Assembly (NCBI GenBank): GCA_964019425.1
Contig: OZ025815.1
Location: forward strand, 434,001 to 498,000
DNA from: Flectonema sp. DT1601
Taxonomy: Eukaryota; Euglenozoa; Diplonemea; Diplonemida; Diplonemidae
Length of the DNA stretch: 64,000 bases
Direction of reading: 5' to 3'
Shown here: positions 50,065 to 60,446 of the stretch, piece after piece
Layout of the letters: every line of letters begins with the position of its first letter
How positions within the stretch are numbered: the stretch's first letter is position 1
Position numbers and translations under genes: made by a program
The notes under the pieces: model-generated
What the model was told of the DNA's origin: nothing
What the model saw: the letters and a program-made list of their open reading frames with translations, nothing else
Databases searched by the model: none

Positions 50065-52685
50065 CTATTTATCTTGATCTGTCTCCTTCATCTGAATCTA
50101 CCTATTGAATGAGTTGTGTACTTTAGCTACCAATTAAAATATTTTATACTTTTCTAAAATAGAAGTGAGAGAGAGAGAGAGAGTTGCTCACGAAAGGGAA
50201 AATTCAATTCAAGTTCGTCATGAACTGTTTTGATGTCGGTCTTTAGACTGCAAAAGTTATTTATATTTGTGTTTTTGCTTTTTTTCTTTTTCAGAGTGGA
50301 GAATAATCAATAGTGGAACCCCAATGTGCATGTCGTGTTTTCCCCCTTGAAAGAATGCAAGCGCATCTCGGTCGAAGTTGTTTCTGTAAAGCGATCGATC
50401 AGCTGTGTGACATCAAAACAATCTACAAGTCTTTTAAGTCACTTGACTCGTACTCTTTGAGGAGGAGGATGTATTGCTCTTTAAAAAATAATTAAATTGT
50501 GAATAGTAATACACCCCCAACTGTAAGAGAAGTCGGTACATACGCTCCCCGGTTAGTGACTTTTAGATATGTACGAGTAATCCATTATCAAACTTTGTAT
50601 TTGTTTAACTGCATTATCTATTTTTGGTATTACAAAGTTTATTACTGTTTCTACATTGTCAAACTGCCACCGGCAGTTAGAGTTTTTTTTTTTTTTGAAT
50701 TTGTTTTTATTTTGTTCTTCCACTTTGCCATACTTACGTGAGTATAGCATCCAACCCCGAGTTATGTCACAGTAGGATTACCTGTAGTGCCAGTGCTACT
50801 CGGTTGGCACTTTTTGACACGCAGGTATATTCGTTTTGTATCTCTTGTGAAATCCTATGTGGTGACTGCGATATGTTATTCCCCTCCTTCCTCCTATTTC
50901 ATTGAAACGTTTTATTCGTAGGCTCTCGTGCAGGTTTTATTTGTCCCTTTCTTGTATTTCAGTTCGGGTATCCTGTTGGATGTCAATTAATTAAGAAAAC
51001 ATACGAACATGAATTCTTTTTATAAGAACACAAACAAAAAAAAAAAAAATTAATTTTTTTTTTTTTTTTTTATTATAAATCACTCCAATGATATGTAATC
51101 TCAAACAAGAGAATGACGAATGTAAAGTTTTCTTCTAATCTCCCAAACCCCTGTGTCATAGCAAAATAAATAGAATGACTTAGTCGGGTCATGTAGCGAA
51201 TTCTAAGATTTCAGTAGGTGGTCAGTTAAACAAATAAATCTTTAGGAGGGGAAGCACCCAGCAACCCATCAACCATTCCCAAGAGATTGTGAACAGATTA
51301 TTCTTTGCTTGAGTAAAAAATACTGCTTTGCGGCAGCGTAATATTCCTTCTGTACCTATTCCTGTACCGAATTGATCTTCTTTTTGCGCTAACACGAAGT
51401 ATTCCAGTATCTTGGTGTAGCCGGTTCATTTTATTTATTAATTTCTTTGGCTTCTATGCAGGCAGCGAAGTCAGTTTGAGCGTCTGGGGTAGACTGGAGA
51501 AAATAAGTAAACGAAAACCAGAAAATGTTTGTAGTCTGAAGAGTAAGTACAAACAACTATACCAGCCTTTAATTTACTTATTGGTAGCTAACAACAAGAC
51601 GGCTTGCTAGGAGCCAGTCAGTTGTATGCTGCCTCAGTGTCTGGACTCTTCGTGATAGACTGATACTTGCCGTTTTGATATAGCTTTTTTATTTTTAGTA
51701 CCTTCCCGTTATTTTTGTTTTCGTCTCTCGCTTTCGATTGACTCAATGCTGACTTTTCATGAACTTGGTGTTGAGGTGAATCTGAATTTTAATTTTTTAT
51801 CTTTTTTATTTTTATTTTTCCGGCCTGTTAACACCCCAACTGCTGCTTCATAGATTGTGGAGTTGTTTTTCTTTTAATCTGCAAAAGGATTGGCAATTCC
51901 TTTTGTTTCTTACCAAAAAAAGGTTCTTTTTTTTTAAAAAAAAAAGAATAAAAAAAATAACGATGATCCCTTCCCGGGATTGTTGTTTTTGTTTTTCTCT
52001 TTGCTGGTATCTAAATTCATAAGTCAATCTTTTCTCATTGTACTAATTCTTTCTTCTTCCTTATCTCCATAAATTGCACTTTAACTTTTTCTGGAAGACG
52101 ACCTGTTGTATTTTTAGCATTCAACCGGCCGATTGCACTGCGAAGCAATTCTTTTTGCAAAGTCAAGAAGATGGGCTCGTAAAGCAGCTGTCCAGCTAAG
52201 CGAATGCACAACCGGAATGTTTATTTCTAGTAAAATAAAAAAGTGTGCAACCCTTCCTTTATCTAATTAGCACTTTAATATAACTAATATTAACAGTGTT
52301 AACTATGGAGAAAGTTAGCAGCTAGTTTAGTGTCCTTAGTACACAAACGGCTCGTCTGCTTTCTTCTCCGATTGTAGAGGAAAAGGGAAGCCTATCATCT
52401 CAGCAATGCTGAGTTCTTTCTTTGCTATGTTTTGCACCTCGTCATCCCCGTTTTCTTTTATATTTCTTTTGTTTTTTTCCTCAGTTTTTTTGTGATTAAC
52501 TTCGTGCTAGTTGCTTCAACGGCTTTTCTCTTTCAGGTCAACACATGACGTAAATGATGGGACAGTTCTGAGCACAGAAGTGTGTCATATTCTCACCTGA
52601 CTTTGTTACTTTAAATTAATTGAACACCAACTCTATTACCAAACCAATTCAATAACTGTTGCTATTTCAGGGCCATCACTACAAA

Positions 52686-54056
52686 ATGAAAGTGACGGAT
52701 CACCGAAATGAAGGTCGGCAGCTCCTACAGTCTGGTGACGTTGAGGGAGCACTTGTCGTCTACTTAGAGGGAGCATCGATCACTGAAGATGAAGAGGAGC
52801 GGAGTATATTTCTGGCAAATGCTGCCGCCTGTATCTTAAAAGATAGCGAAGCACGCGAAGAGAGATTAGTTGAGTGTATTCAATACACTTCTGAGATCCT
52901 TCAAACGAATTCGAGTCATGTGAAAGCTCGCTGGAGGAGGGGGAAGGCAAACAGAAGACTTGGCCATGAAGATTTACACGGTATTGATATTGAGATACTA
53001 AGAACTATTCATCCAAACAATAAAGAAGTCATCGAAGAAGTCGAACAGATATCGACCACCGACAGCGTTCACAAAGCTATTCTATCAGCTGACAACATTA
53101 GTTCTTTAGAGAAAAGCATGGCTGTTGTAACAGTCAGTGATTTCGACCTCTTTTTTGAACACGGCGGTGAGTTATCTCTGGTTTACCTTGTCACGTCTCC
53201 CTGTTTGTTACCAGCAATGAAAGCACTTGCAGTTTTAAAGCGCTCCTTCAGCATTAATATAGAAGCCATCATCAATATGGAATCACTTGTTAGTCTCTTG
53301 CAGATGGCCCTGGACCACCAGTCAGGACGTCAAGTTCGAACCTATGCCGCTGCGATAATTGAAACAGCATTTGAGGCAGTCGGTCAGAATTCGGAGCTCT
53401 CACGTGACTACCTGGACTACTTAATAAATAATACTTGGGATTATGTTTGCAGATTGCTAAGTACTGGTAAGGCAATAGAGGGAGGTATGAGGGTCGTTAC
53501 AGCCTTAATAAGAACAGCATGTTATAAGGAAGATAAACAGCGATTCGCGCCCTTCATTGAGAAAATTTGCATAGCAGCGAATGCTTTGTGGAAAAGCCCC
53601 TTTAGGGCTGCTCAATTTTCAGAACTAATTGCCTCTCTGCAACCAGATGATTGGGAACTGATGGTGAATGGAGTTTCCTGTTTGAAACTTCTTGAAGTAA
53701 TGAAATCAACTTTAATTGATCTCACTCGTTATTCCAATGCAGCAGCTTCTAGTGACGCCGCCACAGTCGTTGGAGTGATTGCTGAAGTTCTACATCCTGA
53801 AGATCACTGCCTATTCCAAGATCCGGTTCCGCCAGTCAATCCTTTACCTACTTGCTGCGCCTTTCCGCCCTGTTCTAAGCCAGAAAGTGAGGTAGAATTT
53901 CAGCTTTGTGGTTCTTGTCGCCTAACGACATATTGCTCTGCTGAATGCGCAGCTGAGGACTGGCGGCAGCATGGTTTATATTGCGGCCCGGAACCGACTG
54001 ATGCCGAAGATAAAGAGCGAGCGGCAAAAATGAAATATCAGCCTGTTCACAGTTAG
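52686..54056 (+). CDS. TPR-like/armadillo-like protein with C-terminal MYND zinc finger
   Basis: 456 residues from ATG 52686, 15 bases after TGCTATTTCAG. About residues 5-110 resemble TPR repeats (NEGRQLLQSGDVEGALVVYL, then SIFLANAAACIL and HVKARWRRGKANRRLG), as in UNC-45 or small co-chaperones. About 130-370 is all-helical and may be armadillo-like. About 388-435 is a MYND finger: CCAFPPCSKP, CGSCRLTTYCSAECAAEDWRQH, YC, with the C/H ligands in the usual order. MYND fingers bind proline-rich peptides. The arrangement suggests a protein-protein adaptor or chaperone cofactor. No SET domain is present. Confidence 0.75.
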   Translation: MKVTDHRNEGRQLLQSGDVEGALVVYLEGASITEDEEERSIFLANAAACILKDSEAREERLVECIQYTSEILQTNSSHVKARWRRGKANRRLGHEDLHGIDIEILRTIHPNNKEVIEEVEQISTTDSVHKAILSADNISSLEKSMAVVTVSDFDLFFEHGGELSLVYLVTSPCLLPAMKALAVLKRSFSINIEAIINMESLVSLLQMALDHQSGRQVRTYAAAIIETAFEAVGQNSELSRDYLDYLINNTWDYVCRLLSTGKAIEGGMRVVTALIRTACYKEDKQRFAPFIEKICIAANALWKSPFRAAQFSELIASLQPDDWELMVNGVSCLKLLEVMKSTLIDLTRYSNAAASSDAATVVGVIAEVLHPEDHCLFQDPVPPVNPLPTCCAFPPCSKPESEVEFQLCGSCRLTTYCSAECAAEDWRQHGLYCGPEPTDAEDKERAAKMKYQPVHS

Positions 54057-54910
54057 CATGAATAACTCTCGTTGTTATCCCAGAATGTGCATTTAGTGCG
54101 TGAGCGTATTACAATAGGAATTCTATCATTCGGTTGACGACTTGCTGGTTACTATTCGAGTGGTCGTCTGCACAGTTCAATTTCAGTCAAAATATTTGTT
54201 GAGTTTTTGTATTCTGGCTTCAGTATTTTAAGTTTTCTTAATTTCTTTTTTTTTCTTTTTGTTATTCTCTTTTGATGAATGCTATGAAAGTCGAGGCTCG
54301 TGAACACTGTGACTAAGCTCCTTTGGTACGATGTGAGGTTTCCTCACTTTTATTAATTTTTGTTTATTCTGGGCAACAGTTTCTTTTTTCATCGTTGCTG
54401 TCGTAATGTGACTTTGTCATTACGTGAAATAGTTTTTATTCCTATTTCGTTTCGATTATTTATTCTTTCTAATTGTTTCTGCAGCGAGTCTTAACAAACT
54501 GCCCTGATTTAACTCAGCAAATTGATAGCAATAATTTGAAACTTTTTTTTTTTAATGGGTTTCTATTGCCAAAACCCATTTTCCCTGCAGGGCAGACGGT
54601 TTTTCTTTCCTCACTGTGCACTGCATTAGTAAACTTTTAGTACCTGACTCACAATGTTCATCACATTAAATTAAATAAAAAAATCGTATTTCTAACTACT
54701 TCCTTGCTAGTCGAAGTCGGTATATGAGATCCTTTGTGTTTCACGAGTTGCAGTGTTTTGAGCAACAGGAGCTCACAGCATGTGTCTCGTCTATTGCCGT
54801 GTTCAGTTAACAAAATAATGCTCCGCATTACATTCTCTTTGGTAGATATCTTATTGTCGTTTTGACCTTAATGTCTCATTGTCTCTTCAGCTTTAGTTTT
54901 CACACTTATA
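54057..54910. other. Intergenic spacer with nested hairpin
   Basis: 854 bases, T-rich, no gene. It holds a nested hairpin at 54500-54592. TTGTCTCTTCAG ending near 54891 is the acceptor for the proteasome gene, 19 bases before its ATG. Confidence 0.5.
54500..54603 (+). ncRNA. Candidate structured RNA: two nested stems followed by a T-run
   Basis: CTGCCCTG (about 54500-54507) pairs with CAGGGCAG (about 54588-54595). Within, AATGGGTTT pairs perfectly with AAACCCATT (about 54553-54579). The base is followed by ACGGTTTTT, which could stop RNA polymerase III. Combined 17 pairs are unlikely by chance, but no known RNA is recognised. Confidence 0.35.
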
Positions 54911-55803
54911 ATGTCGGAGTACGACCAGGATGCCTCTGTCTACAGTCCGGAGGGTAAGATTATTCAGTTAGATTACGCAGCGAAGGCTGTTGATAATTTA
55001 GGCACCGCTATTGGTGTTTGCTGCAAGTATGTTGTTGTTTTTGTTTTTCTTTACCTGCCGACGGGGCAACGATTAATATCAGTCGCGCGAAAACATTTAA
55101 AAAAAAACAGAGACGGAGTAGTCGTTGGTGTTGAAAAACTAATTGGTAGTAGAATGATGTCACCCGGAACTAACACGAGAATTCAAAGAATTGACAGACA
55201 CGCGGGATGTGTTGTTGCTGGACTTCTTCCTGATGGCAGACATTTAGTAAGCAGAGCGAGGGACGACGCCGAGAACTTTAGATCTACTTACGGATTTCCT
55301 ATTACAGGTAAGCTTCTCGCAGACAGAATTGGATCGTTGTCGCACTACTATACTTTAACAAGAAACAGACCATTCGGATGTTCTCTAATTATGGGAAGTT
55401 ACGGAGAAGATGGTCCGCAGCTTCATATGATTGACCCGTCTGGGCACCGATTCTCATACTTCGGATGCTCTGTCGGAAAAGCAAAAACTTTGGCAAAAAC
55501 CGAACTGGAGAAGATCTCGTTCGATAAAATCACTGTTGCCGAAGCAGTTGTTGAAGTATCAAAGATCCTACACCTGGTACACGATGATCAAAAAGACAAA
55601 CAATATGAAATGGAACTCGCTTGGATTACTAAAGAAAATGGACGTAACTTCGTACCAGTCCCAAAGGATATCTTAGATCCAGCACTCGAAGCAGCAAAAA
55701 AATCCGTATGTTCATCCACTTTACAGCTTTATATCATCCAATGATTATTCACGCTAAAATCACTAAATACAAACAGGCGGCGGAAGCTAGCAAGGACCAG
55801 TAG
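54911..55803 (+). CDS. PSMA3: 20S proteasome subunit alpha-7 (PSMA3 type)
   Basis: Exons 54911-55026, 55111-55705 and 55777-55803 (introns 84 and 71 nt, both GTATGT...ACAG) give 245 residues, close to the family's length. The N-terminus SVYSPEGKIIQLDYAAKAV is the proteasome alpha signature. Splicing of intron 1 produces CCKDGVVVGVEKL, matching the alpha-7 pattern. HAGCVVAGLLPDGR, FGCSLIMGSYGEDGPQLHMIDPSG and GKAKTLAKTELEK also fit alpha-7. It is a non-catalytic outer-ring subunit of the 20S core, cytosolic and nuclear. The spliced tail ends AAEASKDQ; this short charged end replaces the long acidic tail seen in animals. Start 19 bases after CTCTTCAG. Confidence 0.93.
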
Positions 55804-56655
55804 GATGTTAGTTATGCTAATCTGATATTTTTGTTCCATCCTTCTAACTCGGTTCACGCTGTTCGGTCAGTAAAGCCCTTCGCTGTCGCCACAGGCTTTG
55901 CGCTGACTAACAACAATTAAAAGAGTCACCTAATTGCCTAATGTTGATGCCCCATTACTAATAATGGTAGGGTGCGCATTAAGTGCTCCACCCCCCCAGC
56001 ATGAAATCATTGATTTAATGGTCGGGGGGTAACTTCCACATTTTTTTTTATAAATTATTTGAAGAAAAAAGAAGAAGGAAAAAAAAAAAAAAAAAAACAC
56101 TAGAAGCTTTTAGCGATTATTGACAGCCATAGAGGATGAAGGGATAATACAACAAAAAAGAAAGAAAGAAAAGAGAAACGAAACAGACCAGCGAAGAGGG
56201 GAGAAAAGAACAAACACAGCCGCCGAGCATTTCTTTGTTCACCAGCAGCTATTGCTCTCTTATTTTCCCCTTTTTTTTCTTGCCAACTTCGGGCGACTAC
56301 CAAAAGTTTCACTAGGACCGTGTGTAACTGTTCATTGCTTTGGCAACATATTAGTGTTTTTTAGTGGTCAGCTTGACAGCGTTAGAATTTTAAATTAAGA
56401 TAGTGTGGCATCCCACCCTTCCCCGTAGTAGTGTTTTTTATTTAACGACCCTTTTTTTGACTAACTAAAGAACTGTCCTTCCCCGTTAACCTCATTAATT
56501 TCTTTCGTCTAGTCTGTCATTCTATTCATCCTTATTGGAATAACAGGAGAAGACTATTAACTGATGTAAAATGGGTTCTGCTAAGTGAGTGATGTGTTAA
56601 TTATGTGACCGTTGTGAATGTTTATAAATAACTATTAACAGGTGCGTCAGTAAAG
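55804..56655. other. Intergenic spacer with GC-rich hairpins
   Basis: 852 bases. Hairpin 55866-55907: GTCAG/CTGAC and AAAGCC/GGCTTT. A second, at about 55991-56029, pairs a run of C with a run of G around an AAATCA/TGATTT inner stem. A short uORF-like segment (ATG at about 56571) precedes a possible 5' UTR intron (GTGAGT...TTAACAG) ending at about 56641. No other gene is supported. Confidence 0.5.
55866..55907 (+). ncRNA. Candidate RNA hairpin
   Basis: GTCAG (55866-55870) pairs with CTGAC (55903-55907), and AAAGCC (55872-55877) with GGCTTT (55894-55899), leaving a 1-nt and a 3-nt bulge. Eleven pairs with GC content above the local average, just past the proteasome gene's stop codon. Confidence 0.3.
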
Positions 56656-57381
56656 ATGACTGAACAATCGATAATAGAATTGAATGTCGGAGGAGTCAAC
56701 TACACCACAACTCTAGCAACTCTCCTTAAGCACGAGTCAAGTATGTTGGCACAAATGTTCAACGAACCTTTTGCAGTTCCTCAGGATGCAGCAGGCAGGT
56801 GGTTCATCGACAGAAATGGTAAACTATTTGGATACATTCTTGACTATTTAAGGGACGGGTTCCTACATGGAATTGCTGTTGAAGACGGTCCTTTAATTAC
56901 ACAATTAGCTTCCGAATTGGCGCAGTACGGACTGCCGAATGTACTTCCTTTTGAGGAATTATTCTCGCGAGAAGATCTCTCCACATACACCTGCGCAGGT
57001 GTTAAAAAATTAGATAAAGCACCCCCGAAGTACACAAATATATTGATTATTGTTAATGTGATGAATGAAGTACAACTAATAGAAGTACCTCAGGCACATA
57101 CAAGACCTCGTCCTAGTACCAAACACTTATTAACAGTATTGGATCACTATGGATCAATGGGATACAAACTGATGTGTTCAACGACTGTTCCAAATGGTAC
57201 TCACCACTACCTCTCAAGAGATTGTTCCGAAGACCTCGATGGTTCGACTTCTAAAAACCGCCGCATGCATCCAACATCTGACAAGCTTTCTCGGACTGAT
57301 CTCCCACCGGGAGTACTCTCAATATTAAGTAAAGTACAAGGTATCAATAATTCAACAGTGCAGGGGGCTCCGGTTCCTTAA
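56656..57381 (+). CDS. KCTD-type BTB/POZ (T1) domain protein
   Basis: 241 residues. Residues 5-105 are a T1-type BTB domain: IELNVGGVNYTTTLATLLKHESSMLAQMF, WFIDRNGKLFGYILDYLRDG, the pattern of KCTD proteins and voltage-gated potassium channel tetramerisation domains. There is no membrane segment, so it is a KCTD-like soluble protein; these oligomerise and often serve as substrate adaptors for cullin-3 ubiquitin ligases. Residues 120-180 contain a second alternating segment (YTNILIIVNVMNEVQLIEV, YGSMGYKLMCST) that may be a conserved C-terminal fold. The tail is polar. Start follows TATTAACAG by 14 bases. Confidence 0.8.
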   Translation: MTEQSIIELNVGGVNYTTTLATLLKHESSMLAQMFNEPFAVPQDAAGRWFIDRNGKLFGYILDYLRDGFLHGIAVEDGPLITQLASELAQYGLPNVLPFEELFSREDLSTYTCAGVKKLDKAPPKYTNILIIVNVMNEVQLIEVPQAHTRPRPSTKHLLTVLDHYGSMGYKLMCSTTVPNGTHHYLSRDCSEDLDGSTSKNRRMHPTSDKLSRTDLPPGVLSILSKVQGINNSTVQGAPVP

Positions 57382-57734
57382 TTAGAATGTCGCTCTGAGT
57401 ACCGGAGCATAGCTAGAGTAGAATTTAATTAAAACCACTACAACGGATATCAAGCGAATCCTCATTTCCTCGTTTCTTTATCTGATGTGGTATTGTAATG
57501 TGTGGTTGTGTTTGATGCTAATTAAAGCTTTACTTTTTTTCACAGAGGAGGAGGAAATAAAGAGTTGAGGGAGTCTGTGGTGTGATCGAGATCCTACCAA
57601 TCGCGATCTGATTTATTTTGGTGTATTTGGTGACGGAGAGAAAGATTGTGAAGTTGTATCTTTCTTTCAGCGGAAGAGTTAGTTTCTGAGTGTTTTTTGA
57701 GCCAACAAAAATTATTTTCTCAAACAGACGGGGG
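57382..57734. other. Intergenic spacer
   Basis: 353 bases without a supported frame. CTCAAACAG at 57720-57727 precedes the next ATG by 7 bases; an earlier TTTCTTTCAG at 57661-57670 is an alternative acceptor. Confidence 0.45.
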
Positions 57735-58874
57735 ATGCCACCGATGGAATTGCCAACGGTGGACAGGCAGGTTCCAACCCTTCTGATCGTGTCACTGTTG
57801 GCCACGGCAGCGATTACATTAGCAGGAGCAGTTGCAGCATGCGGAGCAATGGGTGGTACGCAGCAATACTACCCTTCAATGGTAGTAGCCGACAGGATGG
57901 GCATTTTAGGTCCTGGAATCATAGTAATTCTTGGATTGAGTACGGCAATAGCTGGGATATACATTTGGAGAGTGGTGAAGGTACTGTTCTTCGACGGACT
58001 CTCTAAACGTCAATGCGAGGAGCTCATCTTAATGTTGTTGTGTTGTCACAATGAGACCTTCATAGGACTTTGTATTGCAGGTCGTGTTAACCATTGGGAA
58101 TATCTCTCGGCAGGGATTTGTGTCACCTGGAAAATCTTTAACGCCGGCATTCGATGCCAACAACAAAACCTGCAACGTAATCAAAGGACCGACTACATTC
58201 GTGGTTGCCTATTACCAATTTCGGCATTCCTTCTCAATTATAGAATTCGTGGGAAGTACTTCAGCGATAATGAGCGAAACTTTCCCTTAGCAGTTCATCT
58301 TTTTATCTCATATGAGCTTTCTTACATGTGTATAAATCAGTCCCTTCGATTTATTTCAAAGTTAGCGGCTAGAATATGTCAGTTATACACAAAGGAAGAT
58401 CCCCGTAGCGTTCACATTGCGGTTGATATGATTAAGCATGGCGTTCTGGTTGGTGTTCAGTTTGGTTATATTTATTTCTTTTATTGGAGATTGCAGGTAC
58501 TGCCGTTGCCTGTCTTCCGCTCGTTGGCCATTCACATTAACCGATTTTGTCGCGAGATGAGCGCTTTCAGGATTTATAAATCATGGGAGTGCCGACTCGA
58601 AAGCTTTGTTCCTCCACTGACCTCGAGCCACTTGGAGAACACATCACTTGACACTACCTGTGCTATTTGCCTTGATGAATGTACAATTAAAAACAACGGA
58701 CGGGTTCTATACCCGTGTGGCCACATGTTCCATAGACTCTGCCTACTTCACTGGATGAGCAGGTCCACTCGATGTCCGTATTGCAGGCGACGCATCAAGA
58801 AGCCTCCCCGTAACGTTTGGGATGGTGACCACCCAAAATCAGCACTTGAAGGTTATCAAACTTGTCATATTTAG
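57735..58874 (+). CDS. HRD1/gp78-like multi-pass RING-H2 E3 ubiquitin ligase
   Basis: 379 residues from ATG 57735, 7 bases after TCTCAAACAG. The in-frame upstream codons have no ATG. Hydrophobic segments at about 14-36, 55-78, 95-115 and 230-260 predict several membrane passes. The RING-H2 finger lies near the C-terminus: CAICLDEC, YPCGHMFHRLCLLHWM, CPYC, with all ligands. The arrangement (membrane domain then cytosolic RING) is that of the ER-associated degradation ligases HRD1/synoviolin and gp78. It would ubiquitinate misfolded ER proteins for the proteasome; the specific orthology is not certain. The tail after the RING is short, lacking the long Pro-rich region of animal HRD1. Confidence 0.75.
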   Translation: MPPMELPTVDRQVPTLLIVSLLATAAITLAGAVAACGAMGGTQQYYPSMVVADRMGILGPGIIVILGLSTAIAGIYIWRVVKVLFFDGLSKRQCEELILMLLCCHNETFIGLCIAGRVNHWEYLSAGICVTWKIFNAGIRCQQQNLQRNQRTDYIRGCLLPISAFLLNYRIRGKYFSDNERNFPLAVHLFISYELSYMCINQSLRFISKLAARICQLYTKEDPRSVHIAVDMIKHGVLVGVQFGYIYFFYWRLQVLPLPVFRSLAIHINRFCREMSAFRIYKSWECRLESFVPPLTSSHLENTSLDTTCAICLDECTIKNNGRVLYPCGHMFHRLCLLHWMSRSTRCPYCRRRIKKPPRNVWDGDHPKSALEGYQTCHI

Positions 58875-59489
58875 GCAGTGAAATCCTCCGAAGGATAGCA
58901 GAGGTCAACTTTAGAATTGATCTGGAAGTTCATTTCTTCTGCCTGCCACCTCGTTTGTGACCTGAGATTAAAAAGTTCTCGCTGATCCAGGTAATTCCTG
59001 CGAAGACCCTTGTTTAAAAGCGGTCATAAATTTATTAAGTAAATTGTAAGCTAATTTGCAGCTTTGCTAATTCCCCTCCGATCCTTCTTTACCTTTAGGT
59101 TTAGAATTGGTTTTATTGTTTGGTTAACTTTCCTTGACGTTAATTATTTGGCTTCGAGTGAAAGCAAAACGAGGCGTGTGATTTTTGTGTGCATGAGTGA
59201 TTATTACTTGTGGAAGTTAATACTTATTTATTCACAGGCACTTAGCATAAGGCGGCTCACTCAATGAATCTTTCCAGATGAATCGAAGAAACTGAAGAGC
59301 GAGGAATTTCACTTCAGATTTTCAAATTTACCTGTCTTGAAATCTGCAAGAAGAACCTGACCCGCAAACCTGTGAAAGGTGTGGGTTTGCGGGTTTGCGG
59401 GCCTTGCTGGCAGTGATAGGTTGAGCAATGTGAGCATGCTGCTCACAATAAGTACCTCAGGGTTACTGGGGTTTCTCTAGAATCGGGCG
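58875..59489. other. Spacer at the host-gene boundary with GC-rich hairpin
   Basis: 615 bases. No supported gene. CCCGCAAACC (59361-59370) is the reverse complement of GGTTTGCGGG (59384-59393). The right arm belongs to a short tandem GGGTTTGC motif (59383-59401). This may mark the left border of foreign DNA. Confidence 0.45.
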
Positions 59490-60128
59490 CTGCTACAAGC
59501 TCTATGTTCCAGTGGCTGGGGATAGCAGTGAATAAGACTGGGATAGAAGTAGGAAAGGAATTGTGGAAGAACAGGGGCAAGAAGGTGGAGTCAGTGGTTG
59601 CCGGCGCTGCAAGGTGTTGGGGGCGAAGCCGGTTGGCTTGCTTCTACCTGGGCAATGGACAGCAGGAGATGGCGGAGCTGGGGGGCACCGTTCAGGACGG
59701 AGGAGCACTGCCAGGAGTACATCGACAGGAAGGCGCACGGAAGCCGTGTCCCGTCGAATCGAAAGGGCCCCTGATGCACTGCTGCACGGAAAATGGACAC
59801 CTTGTCGCAGAAGGTGGACGAGCTGATGAGGTCCACGGCGAGCCAAGTTGGGCCTGACACTAGAGGGGCCAAAGTGGCAAGCAAGCACAACTGCAGATGG
59901 ACGGGGGTTGGGGCTGCGGTCTGCGGTCATGTGCAGAATCTGGGGCAGCACTATTGGGATCCAAGGGCCAAGGTGAAAGGGTTGAACCTCGCTAAGGGTA
60001 GAAGAAGGGCCCAAACCCTTGGCGAAACTTGGCCCAGACTGCCTGCAGGGAGGCTGCTCCCCCTGCGCATGGATAATGGTGAGTGCTTGGCTGCAACAAG
60101 CAGATGAAGATTGCGCGATGGACCCAGG
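59490..60128. other. GC-rich block of foreign character, possibly a decayed element
   Basis: Markedly richer in G and C than all host spacers, without homopolymer runs. Frames are open on both strands, but none gives a protein I recognise (one reads MDTLSQKVDELMRSTASQVG, a possible short coiled coil). At 59746-59764 it holds, inverted, the 19-base sequence TTTCGATTCGACGGGACAC that lies near the end of both 165-bp repeats of the adjacent retroelement. It could be a remnant of a related element or a linked part of it. Confidence 0.5.
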
Positions 60129-60293
60129 TAATTAGCCTTCCTATACTGTATGCACCTGGGAAAGAGAAGTATACTTAATTGAATGAACATGCAGTTAACA
60201 AGTCTGAGATCACAAAGAAGAATCTACACTGTGGTGCAGATTACTTCTGTGTAGGGGTTGTACCGGGCCGTTTCGATTCGACGGGACACCGGC
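60129..60293 (-). repeat. 165-bp repeat, outer copy (candidate B2)
   Basis: Identical by eye over 165 bases to 60574-60738, starting TAATTAGCCTTCC and ending GACGGGACACCGGC. Sequence on either side differs between copies. Contains TTTCGATTCGACGGGACAC (60271-60289). Confidence 0.95.
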
Positions 60294-60446
60294 GGGGGAA
60301 GGGTGGGTGGGACTTAATTTAAATATAAGTTTTCTTGTGATGAAGACAGGGGTGTGAGAACTGATAAAGGGATAGAAATATTTGATATCGTCAGAAAACT
60401 AATAGAGACATTGACCTATATAAATAAATAAAGGAACGGCGATTAT

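Larger units (their letters stand above)
45776..52685. other. 6.9-kb gene-poor interval with structured RNA array
   Basis: The longest stretch without a protein gene. A non-ATG frame at 47097-47519 was not accepted. It holds the seven hairpins of family H2 (48191-50064), a 10-bp hairpin TGTTGCTTCC/GGAAGCAACA (46446-46471), AGTGCCA/TGGCACT followed by TTTTT (50786-50815), CAAAAGGA/TCCTTTTG (51882-51905), long A-runs (46196-46226, about 49307-49340) and a (GA)n tract (50166-50183). TGCTATTTCAG near 52670 is the acceptor for the MYND gene. Confidence 0.6.
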
